From the NCBI GenBank assembly GCA_020886235.1, contig AP025250.1, positions 248,001 through 312,000 on the forward strand: 64,000 nucleotides of DNA, written 5' to 3'. The first letter of the stretch is position 1. Every line of letters starts with the position of its first letter. The notes beneath the pieces were generated by a model. That model did not search any database and had not been told where the DNA came from. It saw only the letters and a program-made list of their open reading frames with translations. Below are positions 9,314 to 18,328 of the stretch, piece by piece. A program made the position numbers and the translations under genes. Source of the stretch: Candidatus Dependentiae bacterium Noda2021. GTDB taxonomy: Bacteria; Babelota; Babeliae; Babelales; Vermiphilaceae.

Positions 9314-9592
9314 ATGGCAGTCAAAATCAGATTGTCTCGTATTGGTAAAAAACATGCTCCGTTTTATCGCATAGTTGCGGTAGATTCACGCAAAAAGCGT
9401 GATGGCGCATTCTTAGAAGATTTAGGTACCTATGATGTATTGGGAACTAAGTTAGTAACCTTTCACGAAGATCGTATTAAGTATTGGATATCTCAAGGTG
9501 CACAAGCTACTGATTCAGTAAAAAAACTACATAAATTATACCTAAAGCATGGTATTGCTTCAGTTGCATCAGAATCTATTACTGCAGAATAA
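9314..9592 (+). CDS. rpsP: 30S ribosomal protein bS16
   Basis: Small-subunit protein needed for early 30S assembly in the 5' domain of 16S rRNA. The sequence begins MAVKIRLSRIGKKHAPFYRI and continues with VAVDSRKKRDGAFLEDLGTYD, diagnostic of bS16; 92 residues is normal. I start at the ATG at 9314 because it has GAAGGA about 6 nt upstream and gives the canonical N-terminus; an in-frame ATG at 9281 would add 11 hydrophobic residues not found in the family. It sits 39 nt after ffh and 12 nt before trmD, as in many bacteria. Confidence 0.96.
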   Translation: MAVKIRLSRIGKKHAPFYRIVAVDSRKKRDGAFLEDLGTYDVLGTKLVTFHEDRIKYWISQGAQATDSVKKLHKLYLKHGIASVASESITAE

Positions 9593-9604
9593 GCATCTTA
9601 ATCC

Positions 9605-10906
9605 ATGAAAATATCAGTTCTTTCAGTATTTCCAGATCTTTACAAGCCGTTTCTTGAGACAAGCTTGGTAAAAAGAGCTCAAGAAAATAATCTTGTGACG
9701 ATTTCGCTTACTGATTTTTTTTCTTGCGCTAAGCCTAAAGAGCGCATAGATGCCCCAACATTTGGTCATGGGGCAGGAATGTTGCTCAAGCCTGAGGTTG
9801 TTCAAAAGGCAATTGAGGGCGCTGAGAAAGAGAGCGGCCAAGCTTTTAAAGTTTTCTTTTCACCTCAGGGTAAAAAGCTCAATCAAGATGTGCTCAAGAG
9901 TATTATGCAGAAAGCTTCTGATAAAAAGCATATTATGCTGGTACCTGCGCGCTATGAAGGAATGGATGCTCGGGTAGAAGATTTCTATGCAGACGAGCTT
10001 ATTTCTGTAGGGGATTTAGTTCTCATGGGCGGCGATATACCAGCTATGATGTTTTTGGAAGGTTTTCTTCGCCTAATCCCAGGTGTTATTGGTAAACAAG
10101 AGTCAGTAGATCATGATTCTTTTAATGGACCATTTGTTGATCATCCTGAGTATACTGAACCAGTAACCTGGAAAGGGATGTCTGTTCCAGAAGTGGTCAG
10201 ATCAGGTAATCATGGCGCATTACAAAAATGGCGATTCCAATCCGCTCTTGAAAAAACTATTTTTAAGCATTTTGATTGGCTTAGATCTTGTTTTTTAACA
10301 TCCGAGCAAAAAAAAATGGTTCTTTCGTCCATGCCTCATCATTATGTCGCTCTCTTGCATAGCAATGTTGTTTTGGGTGATCAGGATAAGGTGGGAACAA
10401 CTTCAGTTACTTCCCTTGACATTCATGATATTGCACGATCATCTAAAACCTATGGTATACAAAACTTTTTTGTTGTAACTCCTTTAAAAGACCAGCAAAA
10501 AATTGTAGGTACACTCCTGGGCTTTTGGCAAACTGGTTACGGCGCTGAATATAATAAACATAGGCATGAAGCATTAAAGCATGTTCATTTAGTATCCGAA
10601 CTTGATGAAGTGGTAGAAAAAATTTATGAGCTTGAAGGTGTAAAGCCAGTTATTATCGCTACATCTGCACGCGATATCAAGCACCAAGAGATGCTCACTT
10701 TTTTTGATCATGAAATTGCCTGGAAACATAAGCGACCAGTGCTTTTTGTATTTGGAACAGGTAAAGGATTATCAGATGAGTTTCTGGCTCAATGTGATTA
10801 TTTGCTAAAGCCGGTTCAAGGATTTACGGATTTTAACCATTTATCTGTTCGATCTGCCGTCGCCATAATACTTGATCGATGGCTAGGAAACAATTTAAAA
10901 TCCTAG
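9605..10906 (+). CDS. trmD: TrmD tRNA (m1G37) methyltransferase fused to a second SPOUT RNA methyltransferase domain
   Basis: Residues 1 to about 235 are a complete TrmD, which methylates G37 of tRNAs and prevents +1 frameshifting: LVPARYEGMDARVEDFY, SVGDLVLMGGDIPAMMF and IGKQESVDHDSF form the knotted SAM site and catalytic Asp region. Residues about 240-430 are a separate module (YVALLHSNVVL, TSVTSLDIHDIARSSKTYG, VLFVFGTGKGL and LSVRSAVAIILDRWLG) that matches the TrmD-associated SPOUT family (Pfam Methyltrn_RNA_4). That family is usually encoded as a separate protein, often near trmD. The frame is continuous and 433 residues long against about 240 for ordinary TrmD. The target of the second domain is unknown. 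Confidence 0.93.
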   Translation: MKISVLSVFPDLYKPFLETSLVKRAQENNLVTISLTDFFSCAKPKERIDAPTFGHGAGMLLKPEVVQKAIEGAEKESGQAFKVFFSPQGKKLNQDVLKSIMQKASDKKHIMLVPARYEGMDARVEDFYADELISVGDLVLMGGDIPAMMFLEGFLRLIPGVIGKQESVDHDSFNGPFVDHPEYTEPVTWKGMSVPEVVRSGNHGALQKWRFQSALEKTIFKHFDWLRSCFLTSEQKKMVLSSMPHHYVALLHSNVVLGDQDKVGTTSVTSLDIHDIARSSKTYGIQNFFVVTPLKDQQKIVGTLLGFWQTGYGAEYNKHRHEALKHVHLVSELDEVVEKIYELEGVKPVIIATSARDIKHQEMLTFFDHEIAWKHKRPVLFVFGTGKGLSDEFLAQCDYLLKPVQGFTDFNHLSVRSAVAIILDRWLGNNLKS

Positions 10907-11006
10907 CAAAAAATTGGCATTCATTCTGTTTTAAGGTATAGTAAAAAATAATACAATTATTACAAAAATCTCCCGCAAAAATGCAAAGTATGAGGAATGA
11001 TTTAAC

Positions 11007-11405
11007 ATGAAAGCAACAAAAATTACAAAAGAAACCATTATTGATTTGGGTGTAAAGCCTGATTTGCTTCCTCCTTTTAAAGTAGGTGATACTGTTGCCG
11101 TTTCACAAAGAATTAAAGAAGGTGATAAGGAACGTTTGCAAGTATTTGAGGGAGATATCATCAAAATTAGACGTAACGGTATTTCAAGCACCTTTACTGT
11201 ACGTAAAATTGGAGCCAACTCTGTAGGGGTTGAGCGTATTTTCCCTAACTTTTCTCCTTTGATTGAATCAGTAAAAATATTGAGAAGCGGTAAAGTGTGC
11301 CGTGCTAAACTTTACTACATTAGAAAACGTGTTGGTAAAGCAGCAAGAGTTCAAGAAAAAGTTCTTACTAAAGAACAAAAAGCAGCACGTAGCGCAGCTC
11401 AGTAA
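11007..11405 (+). CDS. rplS: 50S ribosomal protein bL19
   Basis: Large-subunit protein at the 30S-50S interface. The 132-residue sequence carries the family signature [20 protein letters not shown], then [33 protein letters not shown] and [23 protein letters not shown] short Lys/Ala-rich tail follows. It lies 100 nt after the trmD fusion gene, at the usual end of the rpsP-trmD-rplS cluster. The next gene starts 2 nt downstream, suggesting co-transcription. Confidence 0.96.
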   Translation: MKATKITKETIIDLGVKPDLLPPFKVGDTVAVSQRIKEGDKERLQVFEGDIIKIRRNGISSTFTVRKIGANSVGVERIFPNFSPLIESVKILRSGKVCRAKLYYIRKRVGKAARVQEKVLTKEQKAARSAAQ

Positions 11406-11407
11406 TA

Positions 11408-11902
11408 ATGTACAACTACGGTAAATACTCATTACTTTTAGTATTGTTTGTAATTTTTCCGTCTTGCACAAAAAAAGTTGTTAATAAGCAGGATATATCA
11501 GATCCTGCTTATTTTTTTTCTCACAGTGAGCAATTTGAAGATTTTGATCTTATTGAAAAACGTCAATCTCACTATCTTAACCGCAAAAATAGCAAAACAT
11601 CTCTTGATCAAAATGATTTTAGCTCTCTTAATTTTCCCGTAACTCTTGATGCATATAAAATTAAAGATTTATCCGAGGGTTTAATAACCCACTGCGAATA
11701 TAATACCCATTTAGGGCCCAAAGATGTCATGGCGTTTTATCAGCAAGAAATGGAGTATGGAGGGTGGGAGGAATCTTTTGTGTCGGTTAACAGCCAATCT
11801 ATTGGGATTTTCATGAGACCCGGTAAAATGTGCGTCGTTCATTCTAGGTCTGAAAAATCTAAAACGTTTGTATCTGTCTGGCTCGGCACTGTTAATTATT
11901 AG
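11408..11902 (+). CDS. Putative lipoprotein of unknown function
   Basis: A 164-residue protein with an N-terminal hydrophobic stretch ending in VIFPSC (Cys at about 21), a plausible though imperfect lipobox, so probably a lipoprotein anchored in a membrane. The rest is soluble, with a region GLITHCEYNTHLGPKDVMAF and YQQEMEYGGWEE that resembles the short alpha/beta repeat seen in some DUF4810/DUF-type lipoproteins where a helix 'FYQxEMxxxGW' follows a beta hairpin. I do not recognise a definite family. It starts 2 nt after rplS and its end overlaps the convergent glycine-zipper gene by 4 nt. Confidence 0.65.
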   Translation: MYNYGKYSLLLVLFVIFPSCTKKVVNKQDISDPAYFFSHSEQFEDFDLIEKRQSHYLNRKNSKTSLDQNDFSSLNFPVTLDAYKIKDLSEGLITHCEYNTHLGPKDVMAFYQQEMEYGGWEESFVSVNSQSIGIFMRPGKMCVVHSRSEKSKTFVSVWLGTVNY

Positions 11903-12222
11903 TCACAGTAATCACATTCATCACTATCATAATCAAAATTATCTTCGTCTATATCATTATTAGAATATGAGCCTGCCCCTGCCAATGCACCCACTCCTAT
12001 ACCAACTCCCAAACCGGCTAATGTTCCTGATCGTGAACCGCCAGTTGCAATGCTTCCTACTGTTGCGCCACCAAGCCCACCAATAATAATTCCTGTTCCA
12101 ACAGTGTTTCCTTTTTGATTGCGATTAGGGCGTGCATCAACCATTTGCTCGTAGCTAACTCCGACAAGTACTGCGCAGAAGATAACGAATAGCGATAGGT
12201 AAATAACTTTACTAATTTTCAT
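11899..12222 (-). CDS. Small exported glycine-zipper protein with acidic tail
   Basis: A 107-residue protein. An N-terminal signal or membrane segment (about 6-25, IYLSLFVIFCAVLVGVSYEQ) is followed by a glycine-rich hydrophobic region (GTGIIIGGLGGATVGSIATG and LAGLGVGIGVGALAGAG) with the GxxxG spacing of glycine-zipper domains. It ends in a very acidic tail with two cysteines (DSDECDYCD). Glycine zippers pack as membrane hairpins and occur in outer-membrane and toxin-like proteins; a role here cannot be read from sequence. An AAAAGGAAT lies just before the ATG, so it is likely expressed. Confidence 0.6.
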   Translation of the reverse strand: MKISKVIYLSLFVIFCAVLVGVSYEQMVDARPNRNQKGNTVGTGIIIGGLGGATVGSIATGGSRSGTLAGLGVGIGVGALAGAGSYSNNDIDEDNFDYDSDECDYCD

Positions 12223-12367
12223 TTTTATTCCTTTTAAGTTACTACACCATTTAAAATACTAAATGAAAATAAAAAATCGCAATCATTTTGCGTATTTGGT
12301 AGAAAATTGCGTAATGATTGATATTAATAGACACAATCGCATGGAGCGTAGTACTCCGTTGCTGAAA

Positions 12368-12673
12368 TCACTTGTTTTTTTCTAATCGCTCTAACCTTCG
12401 TTCAATCTCTGATAATTTTAACTCGATAGCTTTTTGCTGTTTTATAAATAATGCAATACTGTTTTGCAAATTTATGAGATACATGCAAGAGTCTATAACG
12501 TTGTTTTCAGGTGCAAACGATGAGGTGATTTTTTCAGTATCTTCTGGTTCATGTCGCGGGGGTGTTTTGTGGGGGTACGTGTAAGGAATTATAGGTTTTT
12601 CCTGCGCAATTATTAGCTCATTATAATTAGTACACAAAATATAAAAAGCCATAACAAATATTTTTAGTTTCAT
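12368..12673 (-). CDS. Small secreted protein with C-terminal coiled coil
   Basis: A 101-residue protein with a signal-peptide-like N-terminus (MKLKIFVMAFYILCTNYNEL), a proline-rich middle (PIIPYTYPHKTPPRHEPED) and a C-terminal helix with heptad-like spacing (SIALFIKQQKAIELKLSEIERRLERLEKNK region, about 71-101). I recognise no family. It is flanked by about 145 nt and 65 nt of non-coding sequence. A short hairpin lies downstream at about 12345-12359 but has no T-run, so it is not a convincing terminator. It could be a periplasmic adaptor or a non-conserved small ORF. Confidence 0.45.
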   Translation of the reverse strand: MKLKIFVMAFYILCTNYNELIIAQEKPIIPYTYPHKTPPRHEPEDTEKITSSFAPENNVIDSCMYLINLQNSIALFIKQQKAIELKLSEIERRLERLEKNK

Positions 12674-12738
12674 ATTCTATAGTTACCCCCGCTAAGTATG
12701 ATTCTATAATACATAGTTTAAACACGGCATTGCGGTAG

Positions 12739-14126
12739 TTACCAGACTTCAGGAAGTTTATTCATTTTCCCCGCACCCAAGAGAAGCACAAGATCTCCCT
12801 GTGATAGGATAGACTTTAAATGTTTTTTTATTAAATCGAAATTATTTTCATAGGGTATGTAAGTCGTGGCAAATGGGGGACGTGAACATTCTATTTCTTC
12901 GGCTAAGCGTTGCCCGGTTACTTGAGGGATAGGAGCTTCGCTTGCGGGTATATATCAGTAATTATTAATTGGTCGATCGTGCTATTTCTGAATGTTTCTA
13001 TGAAATGCTGCCAGAGTTTATCGGTACGACTATAACGATGAGGTTGAAATAGAACTATTAGTTTATTTTTTGATTTTTTTCGTGCTACCAGAAGAGTATT
13101 GTAGATTTCAATAGGGTGATGGCCATAATCATCATAAAATTCTGCACCATTAAAAGTCCCCTTGTATGTAAATCGCCTATCGATTCCATTAAATGACAAG
13201 AGCGCTTTTTGGATGTTAGAGAACGAAATCCCAAGATCAAGCGACACTGCAATTGCTCCCAGAGCATTAAGCACATTATGTTTTCCTGGCATATTAAGAT
13301 GTATGGTGCCAAGGTGTGTTAGCGTTCTTGTTTGTATGACTTCAAATGTGGAATAATCTTCGTACAAAACTATTTTTGTTCCGTAAATATCTGCGTGGTT
13401 ATCAATTCCATACGAAATTTTTTTAATGTGCGTCAGGTCTGCCCATAAATTCTGGATTTGTGTATCGTCTGCGCACAAAAACGCTTTACCGTAAAAAGGA
13501 ATATTGTCTAAAAATTTTTTAAATGTTGTTTTGATATCATCGAGATTTTGGTAGGTCTCTAAATGTTCCAGGTCAATATTGGTTATTAGTGCCAATGTTG
13601 GATGTAGCTTTTCAATAGATTTATCGCTTTCATCAGCTTCTGCTACTAAAAAATCCCCCTGTCCCATGCGTGCATTGTGGGATATATTCTTGAGATGGCC
13701 GCCAATGATAACAGTGGGGTCAATCCCTGATTCTATAAGGATGTGCGATATGAGTGAAGTTGTTGTTGTTTTACCGTGGGATCCTGCTATAGCAATGCTA
13801 TATTTAGTGCGCATAAGTTCTGCAAGCATTAACGCGCGTGGGATTGTTGGTATTCCTCTTTCTTGGGCATGAACAATTTCAGGATTATGATGTCTGATTG
13901 CAGAGGAGTACACTAAAATATCGATGTTGCTGCTTTGGCAATGAGGTGTATTGTTTCCTTCATACACGACGCAGCCGAGTTTTTTTAAATTTATAATGCT
14001 TGTTTGATCGGTATCTTGATCACAGCCCGAAATTTCATAGCCTTGTTGTTTTAGAATAGTGGCAATCCCACTCATTCCAATTCCACCAATACCAACAAAA
14101 TGTATGTGCGCCTTTTTGCTATACAT
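12739..14126 (-). CDS. murC: UDP-N-acetylmuramate-L-alanine ligase (frame break near the C-terminus)
   Basis: MurC adds L-Ala to UDP-MurNAc, the first peptide step of peptidoglycan synthesis. Seen are the N-terminal Rossmann motif (HFVGIGGIGMSGIA), the ATP-binding loop (IAGSHGKTTTT), VAEADESDKS, and the C-terminal DDYGHHPIEI and FQPHRYSRT motifs. The frame breaks after ITDIYP; the expected ASEAPIPQVTGQRLAEEIE and a tail with LVLLLGAGKM continue in another frame to the stop at 12739. One extra base in the GGG at 12946-12948 restores a normal 462-residue MurC. Its presence, with glmM, YidC and a SpoIID/LytB protein, indicates a peptidoglycan-making cell. Confidence 0.93.
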
Positions 14127-14205
14127 GTAAATTACTCAAGTTTAAACGTGTTGCTTAGTATATAGCTAGATACAATACAATGAAGTATATTTTTTTACAA
14201 AGTTT

Positions 14206-14595
14206 TTAAAGTAGTTGTTGTAATTTAATAAGGTGAGCGCGCAAGGCAATTAGTTGTTCTAAAAGATTTGATGATTCAATTAACTTAGGCAGATTGTTTG
14301 GCGTTTCTAAGGTGGTAAGTGATGAACCAAAGACCGTATCCTCTTTTAAAATAATTGTTCCTTTATCTTTTAGTTGCTTTTTGGCGCCGGTGATGGTGTA
14401 ACCTTTTTCATAGAGAAGTTCTTTTATGTATAAAAAAGTCTCAAGATCTTTTTCATTGTAAAAGCGTTGCTTTCCTGCAGATCGAGTGGATTTGAAATTA
14501 AATTCTTTCTCCCAAAATCTTACTACGTACTTTTCTACATTAAGTTGCTTTGCTAATTCTCCGATGCGAAATTGTCTTCTTTGCATTTTCATCAT
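14206..14595 (-). CDS. MerR-family transcriptional regulator
   Basis: The N-terminal 70 residues are a MerR winged helix-turn-helix: RIGELAKQLNVEKYVVRFWEKEF, then RFYNEKDLETFLYIKELLYEKGYTITGAKK-type sequence. This resembles the HspR/MlrA-like 'heteromeric' MerR group. The C-terminal about 50 residues form a helix suitable for dimerisation and have no metal-binding cysteines. The AAGGA sits too near the first of three close ATGs; 14595 or 14592 are the likely starts (an upstream in-frame ATG at 14610 precedes the AAGGA). It lies 79 nt upstream of murC on the same strand. Its target is unknown. Confidence 0.8.
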   Translation of the reverse strand: MMKMQRRQFRIGELAKQLNVEKYVVRFWEKEFNFKSTRSAGKQRFYNEKDLETFLYIKELLYEKGYTITGAKKQLKDKGTIILKEDTVFGSSLTTLETPNNLPKLIESSNLLEQLIALRAHLIKLQQLL

Positions 14596-14787
14596 GCTTC
14601 CTTTTTGCATAAGACATCAAATGTTGTAAGTTATAGCCTATCAATTCTTTTCTGTAAAATACTATTTTTTAATAGTTTTTAATGGGGTTGTTTTAGTGGT
14701 CAAATAATCAATTATGTGGTATTATCACACATAAGTTAAAGTTCTATTTTCTATGTATACATGCTATTGAACAAAGGAACATCTCCT

Positions 14788-16326
14788 ATGAAATTGAATG
14801 ATTTGATTGTGCCACTTACTTTAGCATTTCTAGTGAGTTTAGGGATTCAGTATTATATTGCCAATCGTCCCGATTCTCATAATGCGACTGAGATAGTTTC
14901 TGGACAGAGTTTTACAGCCGCTCCACGAGAAGCATTAACTGCTAAACCCCTTAATAAAGAAATAAATTTTTTAGATCAAAAAACTCCCCTAGTGCCCACG
15001 CTTGAGCATGTTGAGACTGATAACGCAATTTATACTTTTTCAACGGTAACTGGCTCGTTAGAGCAATTTACCTTCAAGCGTAAATATCATGGAGGGGCAG
15101 ATCTTATTAATACATTAATTGCTCAAGATAATAGAAATGAACTCAAAGCGTTTTTATTAGCGTTTGACAGCAATACGCCACTTGAGTATGTACTCAAGAA
15201 TAAAATAGAAAATCAAGATACTACAGAGTTAGTATATAAAGCTGATTTTGAAGGCGGCTCAGTTACTAAATCATTTGTAGTAAATCATAATAACTTCAGA
15301 ATTGATCTGCGTATTACCGTTGAGCCTAAAGCAGGATCAGTGGTAACACCTCGTTTATTTTTCCCTTCACCCGAAGTGAAAGGATTAAAAGATGATGCTG
15401 TTTTTGCCATTATGAATAACGAGAAAAATGCACTGGTGACCGAAGCAGGGAATAAATTAGCAGATCAACAAGGCTGGTTTGCTCCGACATTATTTGGTAC
15501 CCAAGATCGTTATTTTGTGCATGCTATGATTTCAAACCCAGATGACTTTGTAAAACGAGCATACTATAAATTTAATGGTCTGCAGCAACTAGTTACCATT
15601 TTAGAAGGTCCTTCTATAGATAAAGAAACGAGTTGGTCATTATCATTTTATATGGGGCCTAAAGAAGGGGGCGCGCTCAGCGCGGTTGATCCAAGGCTAG
15701 AAAAGACCCTAGGTTTTTCGGGTGTACTTGCTCCTCTTTCAAAAGTATTGTTGGCAATTCTTAATTTCTTCTATAAGTATTTAAAAAATTATGGTTTGGC
15801 AATCATTGCGCTTACCCTATCATTGAACTTGATTGTGCTACCGTTACGTAGACGCGGCAATGAACAAATGAAGAAAACGGCTGAGTTGCAAAAGAAACTT
15901 GCATATGTACAACAACGTTATAAAAATGACCCTGAAGCCTTAGCGCGAGAGAAAGCTGAACTGATTCGTAAGTATGGAACAGGCTTAGGAGGTTGTTTAC
16001 CTAACCTTATATTGTTGCCCGTGTTCTTTGCGTTAAGTCCAGTTTTGTCTCATGCTATTGAACTTTACAAAGCACCGTTTACATGGTGGATTCAAGATCT
16101 TTCGGCCAAAGATCCCTATTATGTATTGCCGATTATAATTATCATTGCCTTTTGCTTGAGAGCACTCCTTGCCGAGCCAAATCAACGATTGTCTATGTTG
16201 GCCGTGGCGCTTATATTTGGTGCAATTTCGACCAACTTATCTGCCGGGTTATCACTTTATATTTTGGTTGGGGTTTTAATGGACTTACGTACCAATATTC
16301 CAAAGAAAAAAGTAAAGGTAGCCTAA
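14788..16326 (+). CDS. yidC: Membrane protein insertase YidC
   Basis: YidC inserts and folds inner-membrane proteins, alone or with SecYEG. The 512-residue protein has the Gram-negative layout: an N-terminal signal anchor (LIVPLTLAFLVSLGIQYYI), a large periplasmic beta-domain (about 60-310) and a C-terminal 60KD_IMP core with SKVLLAILNFFYKYLKNYGLAII, the positively charged C1 loop (KKTAELQKKLAYVQQRYKND) and GGCLPNLILLPVFFAL. I start at 14788, which has AAAGGA 8 nt upstream and begins just before the anchor; 14761 would add nine residues. The periplasmic domain argues for an outer membrane. A TATTAT at about 14719-14724 may be its -10 box. Confidence 0.95.
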   Translation: MKLNDLIVPLTLAFLVSLGIQYYIANRPDSHNATEIVSGQSFTAAPREALTAKPLNKEINFLDQKTPLVPTLEHVETDNAIYTFSTVTGSLEQFTFKRKYHGGADLINTLIAQDNRNELKAFLLAFDSNTPLEYVLKNKIENQDTTELVYKADFEGGSVTKSFVVNHNNFRIDLRITVEPKAGSVVTPRLFFPSPEVKGLKDDAVFAIMNNEKNALVTEAGNKLADQQGWFAPTLFGTQDRYFVHAMISNPDDFVKRAYYKFNGLQQLVTILEGPSIDKETSWSLSFYMGPKEGGALSAVDPRLEKTLGFSGVLAPLSKVLLAILNFFYKYLKNYGLAIIALTLSLNLIVLPLRRRGNEQMKKTAELQKKLAYVQQRYKNDPEALAREKAELIRKYGTGLGGCLPNLILLPVFFALSPVLSHAIELYKAPFTWWIQDLSAKDPYYVLPIIIIIAFCLRALLAEPNQRLSMLAVALIFGAISTNLSAGLSLYILVGVLMDLRTNIPKKKVKVA

Positions 16327-16330
16327 TACT

Positions 16331-16933
16331 ATGCTTAATGAGGTTCCACAATTGGCGCAGCTTCTTAAACTGTTACAGCAAGTTCCCTATTTGGCATCAA
16401 AAAATATTTATCGAGTAGCGAATTATTTTTTAACGCTCGATAACCATAAAATGGAACAATTTTGTGGTGCTTTACTTGATCTTAAAAGCAATATTAGTAA
16501 GTGTCCGGTATGTTATATGTGGTGTACTAAGGGTAAGGCATGTTCTTTATGCTCATCATTAAAGCGCGATCAATCCTTAGTATGTGTTGTTGAGTCATGG
16601 CATGAAATGCTCATGATAGAAAAAACAGGTGGCTATAAAGGCGTATATCATATTTTAGGCGGATTAATCTGTCCTTTAGAGGGTATTGGCCCTGATCAAC
16701 TTACGATAATGTCGTTAGTTAAGCGAGTGGAATCGGGTACGGTAAAAGAAATTATTTTGGCGACAAGCCAAACACCTGAGGGTGAAGCAACTTCATCGTA
16801 TATTGCAAGTAAATTAAAAATGATGCCTGTTATTATATCTTGTTTGGCAAGAGGTATACCAGTAGGGTCATCAATAGAATCTATGGATCGTCTTACTGTT
16901 TATAAAGCATTATCTGAACGACGACCATTTTAA
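16331..16933 (+). CDS. recR: Recombination mediator RecR
   Basis: RecR works with RecO (and RecF) to load RecA on gapped DNA. The 200-residue protein has the N-terminal helix-hairpin-helix (QLLKLLQQVPYLASKNIYR), a four-cysteine zinc finger (CPVCYMWCTKGKACSLC, about 57-73), and a Toprim domain with VCVVESWHEMLMIEKTGGY, YHILGGLICPLEGIGPDQL and ATSQTPEGEATSSYI. The usual Toprim glutamate is present in VVES. Length is normal. It starts 4 nt after yidC and ends 12 nt before pepP, so the three probably form an operon. No dnaX or ybaB neighbour is seen. Confidence 0.94.
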   Translation: MLNEVPQLAQLLKLLQQVPYLASKNIYRVANYFLTLDNHKMEQFCGALLDLKSNISKCPVCYMWCTKGKACSLCSSLKRDQSLVCVVESWHEMLMIEKTGGYKGVYHILGGLICPLEGIGPDQLTIMSLVKRVESGTVKEIILATSQTPEGEATSSYIASKLKMMPVIISCLARGIPVGSSIESMDRLTVYKALSERRPF

Positions 16934-16945
16934 TTAAGAGGTATT

Positions 16946-18328
16946 ATGATATTTGGTGTTTCCAAAGCCCAAAATTTTGAAGTTAATAAGTTAAGAAGAA
17001 AAGATTTATTAGGTTCGATCAAAGAGCGCTACAAGGTAAAAGAAGGTTACGTTGTATTGTTTGCGAATTTTGAAAGTGACCGCGTAAGCTTTAGGCAAGA
17101 TAGTAGTTTTTATTATTATACTGCTATTACTGAACCTGGTGTAGTGCTTGTGGCTGACCTGCAAGGAAGATCAGTTCTATATATACCTAATTGCGGTACA
17201 GAACGTGCAAAATGGGTGAGTGAATCACTTAGCACTACCGCTGAAACTGCAAAAAAAATAGGCGTCGATGAAATTAAGTATTTAGGTGATCTATGCCTAG
17301 GATATCAAATTCATCCGTTCTTTGCCGAAAAAGAATATGCTACGTTTATAGAATTTTTAAAGAGAGCGATAAAAGAGAATATCCCTCTCTTTTCCCTTAA
17401 TCCCGATACGCCAAATCAATATATTGATCAACGTCTTATACTTGAGCGTCTTAATCAATATATCCCTGAACTAAAACATACCATTCACGATATTAGTGAT
17501 ATTGTTGCAAAGTTTAGAAGAAAAAAAGACATGGATGAGATAGAGCGTCTATACAAAGCAGTAGAAGTTACTGTTTTAGCTCAAGAGGCAGCAACGCAAG
17601 CTATAGCAGACAAAACTACTGAGCATGAAGTTCAAGCTAGTTTAGAATATATGTTTACTGGTTCAGGTGCTAAGCCAGCGTTTCCAAGCATTGTTGCGAG
17701 TGGAAAAAATGGTACTATATTGCATTACAACCAAAATTCAGGAATATGCAAAAATGGTGAATTGGTAGTAGTTGATATTGGCGCAGATCTTGATTATTAC
17801 TGCGCGGATCTTACACGCACGTACCCTGTTTCAGGCAGCTTTACGCCGCGCCAAAAAGAACTTTATAACATTGTGCTTGATACCCAAGAGTATGTTGCTG
17901 AGCGTGCCAAGCCAGGAATGTGGTTATTTAATAAAGAAAATCCAGAAAAATCATTGCACCATCTAGCGGTTAAATACTTGGAAAAGCGTGGATATGCACA
18001 GTATTTTACTCATGGTATAGGACATTTTCTTGGATTAGATGTTCATGATGTTGGTGATAAAAATCAGCCTTTACAAGAAGGTGACGTATTTACTATCGAA
18101 CCAGGAATTTATATCCCTGAAGAGGGTATTGGTATCCGAATAGAAGATAACTATTGGATGGTAAAAGAACATGCTATCTGTTTAAGCGAAGCTCTTCCTA
18201 AAAAAGCGGATGAGATTGAACAAGCTCTGCAAAAAGATGAATCAGAAGATGCTGAGAATGAACATGAATACGAAGTAGATTTTGATGAAGATGAAATGGA
18301 AGACGATTTCGATCTTGCTCACAGCTAA
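16946..18328 (+). CDS. pepP: Xaa-Pro aminopeptidase (M24B) with acidic C-terminal tail
   Basis: Cleaves the N-terminal residue from peptides with proline second. The 460-residue protein has the aminopeptidase P N-terminal domain (FESDRVSFRQDSSFYYYT) and a pita-bread M24 domain with the metal ligands: VVDIGADLDYYCADLTRTYP (two Asp), FTHGIGHFLGLDVHD (His), TIEPGIYIPEEGIGIRIED (two Glu). All five ligands are in place. It ends with about 35 residues rich in Asp and Glu (from about DESEDAENEHEYEVDFDEDE), which ordinary PepP lacks. It follows recR by 12 nt; its end overlaps the convergent gene at 18325 by 4 nt. Confidence 0.93.
   Translation: MIFGVSKAQNFEVNKLRRKDLLGSIKERYKVKEGYVVLFANFESDRVSFRQDSSFYYYTAITEPGVVLVADLQGRSVLYIPNCGTERAKWVSESLSTTAETAKKIGVDEIKYLGDLCLGYQIHPFFAEKEYATFIEFLKRAIKENIPLFSLNPDTPNQYIDQRLILERLNQYIPELKHTIHDISDIVAKFRRKKDMDEIERLYKAVEVTVLAQEAATQAIADKTTEHEVQASLEYMFTGSGAKPAFPSIVASGKNGTILHYNQNSGICKNGELVVVDIGADLDYYCADLTRTYPVSGSFTPRQKELYNIVLDTQEYVAERAKPGMWLFNKENPEKSLHHLAVKYLEKRGYAQYFTHGIGHFLGLDVHDVGDKNQPLQEGDVFTIEPGIYIPEEGIGIRIEDNYWMVKEHAICLSEALPKKADEIEQALQKDESEDAENEHEYEVDFDEDEMEDDFDLAHS

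Noticed and set aside
12345-12359. Hairpin GGAG...CTCC downstream of the small secreted gene at 12368
   Set aside because: Only four clear pairs and no T-run on either side, so not a terminator.
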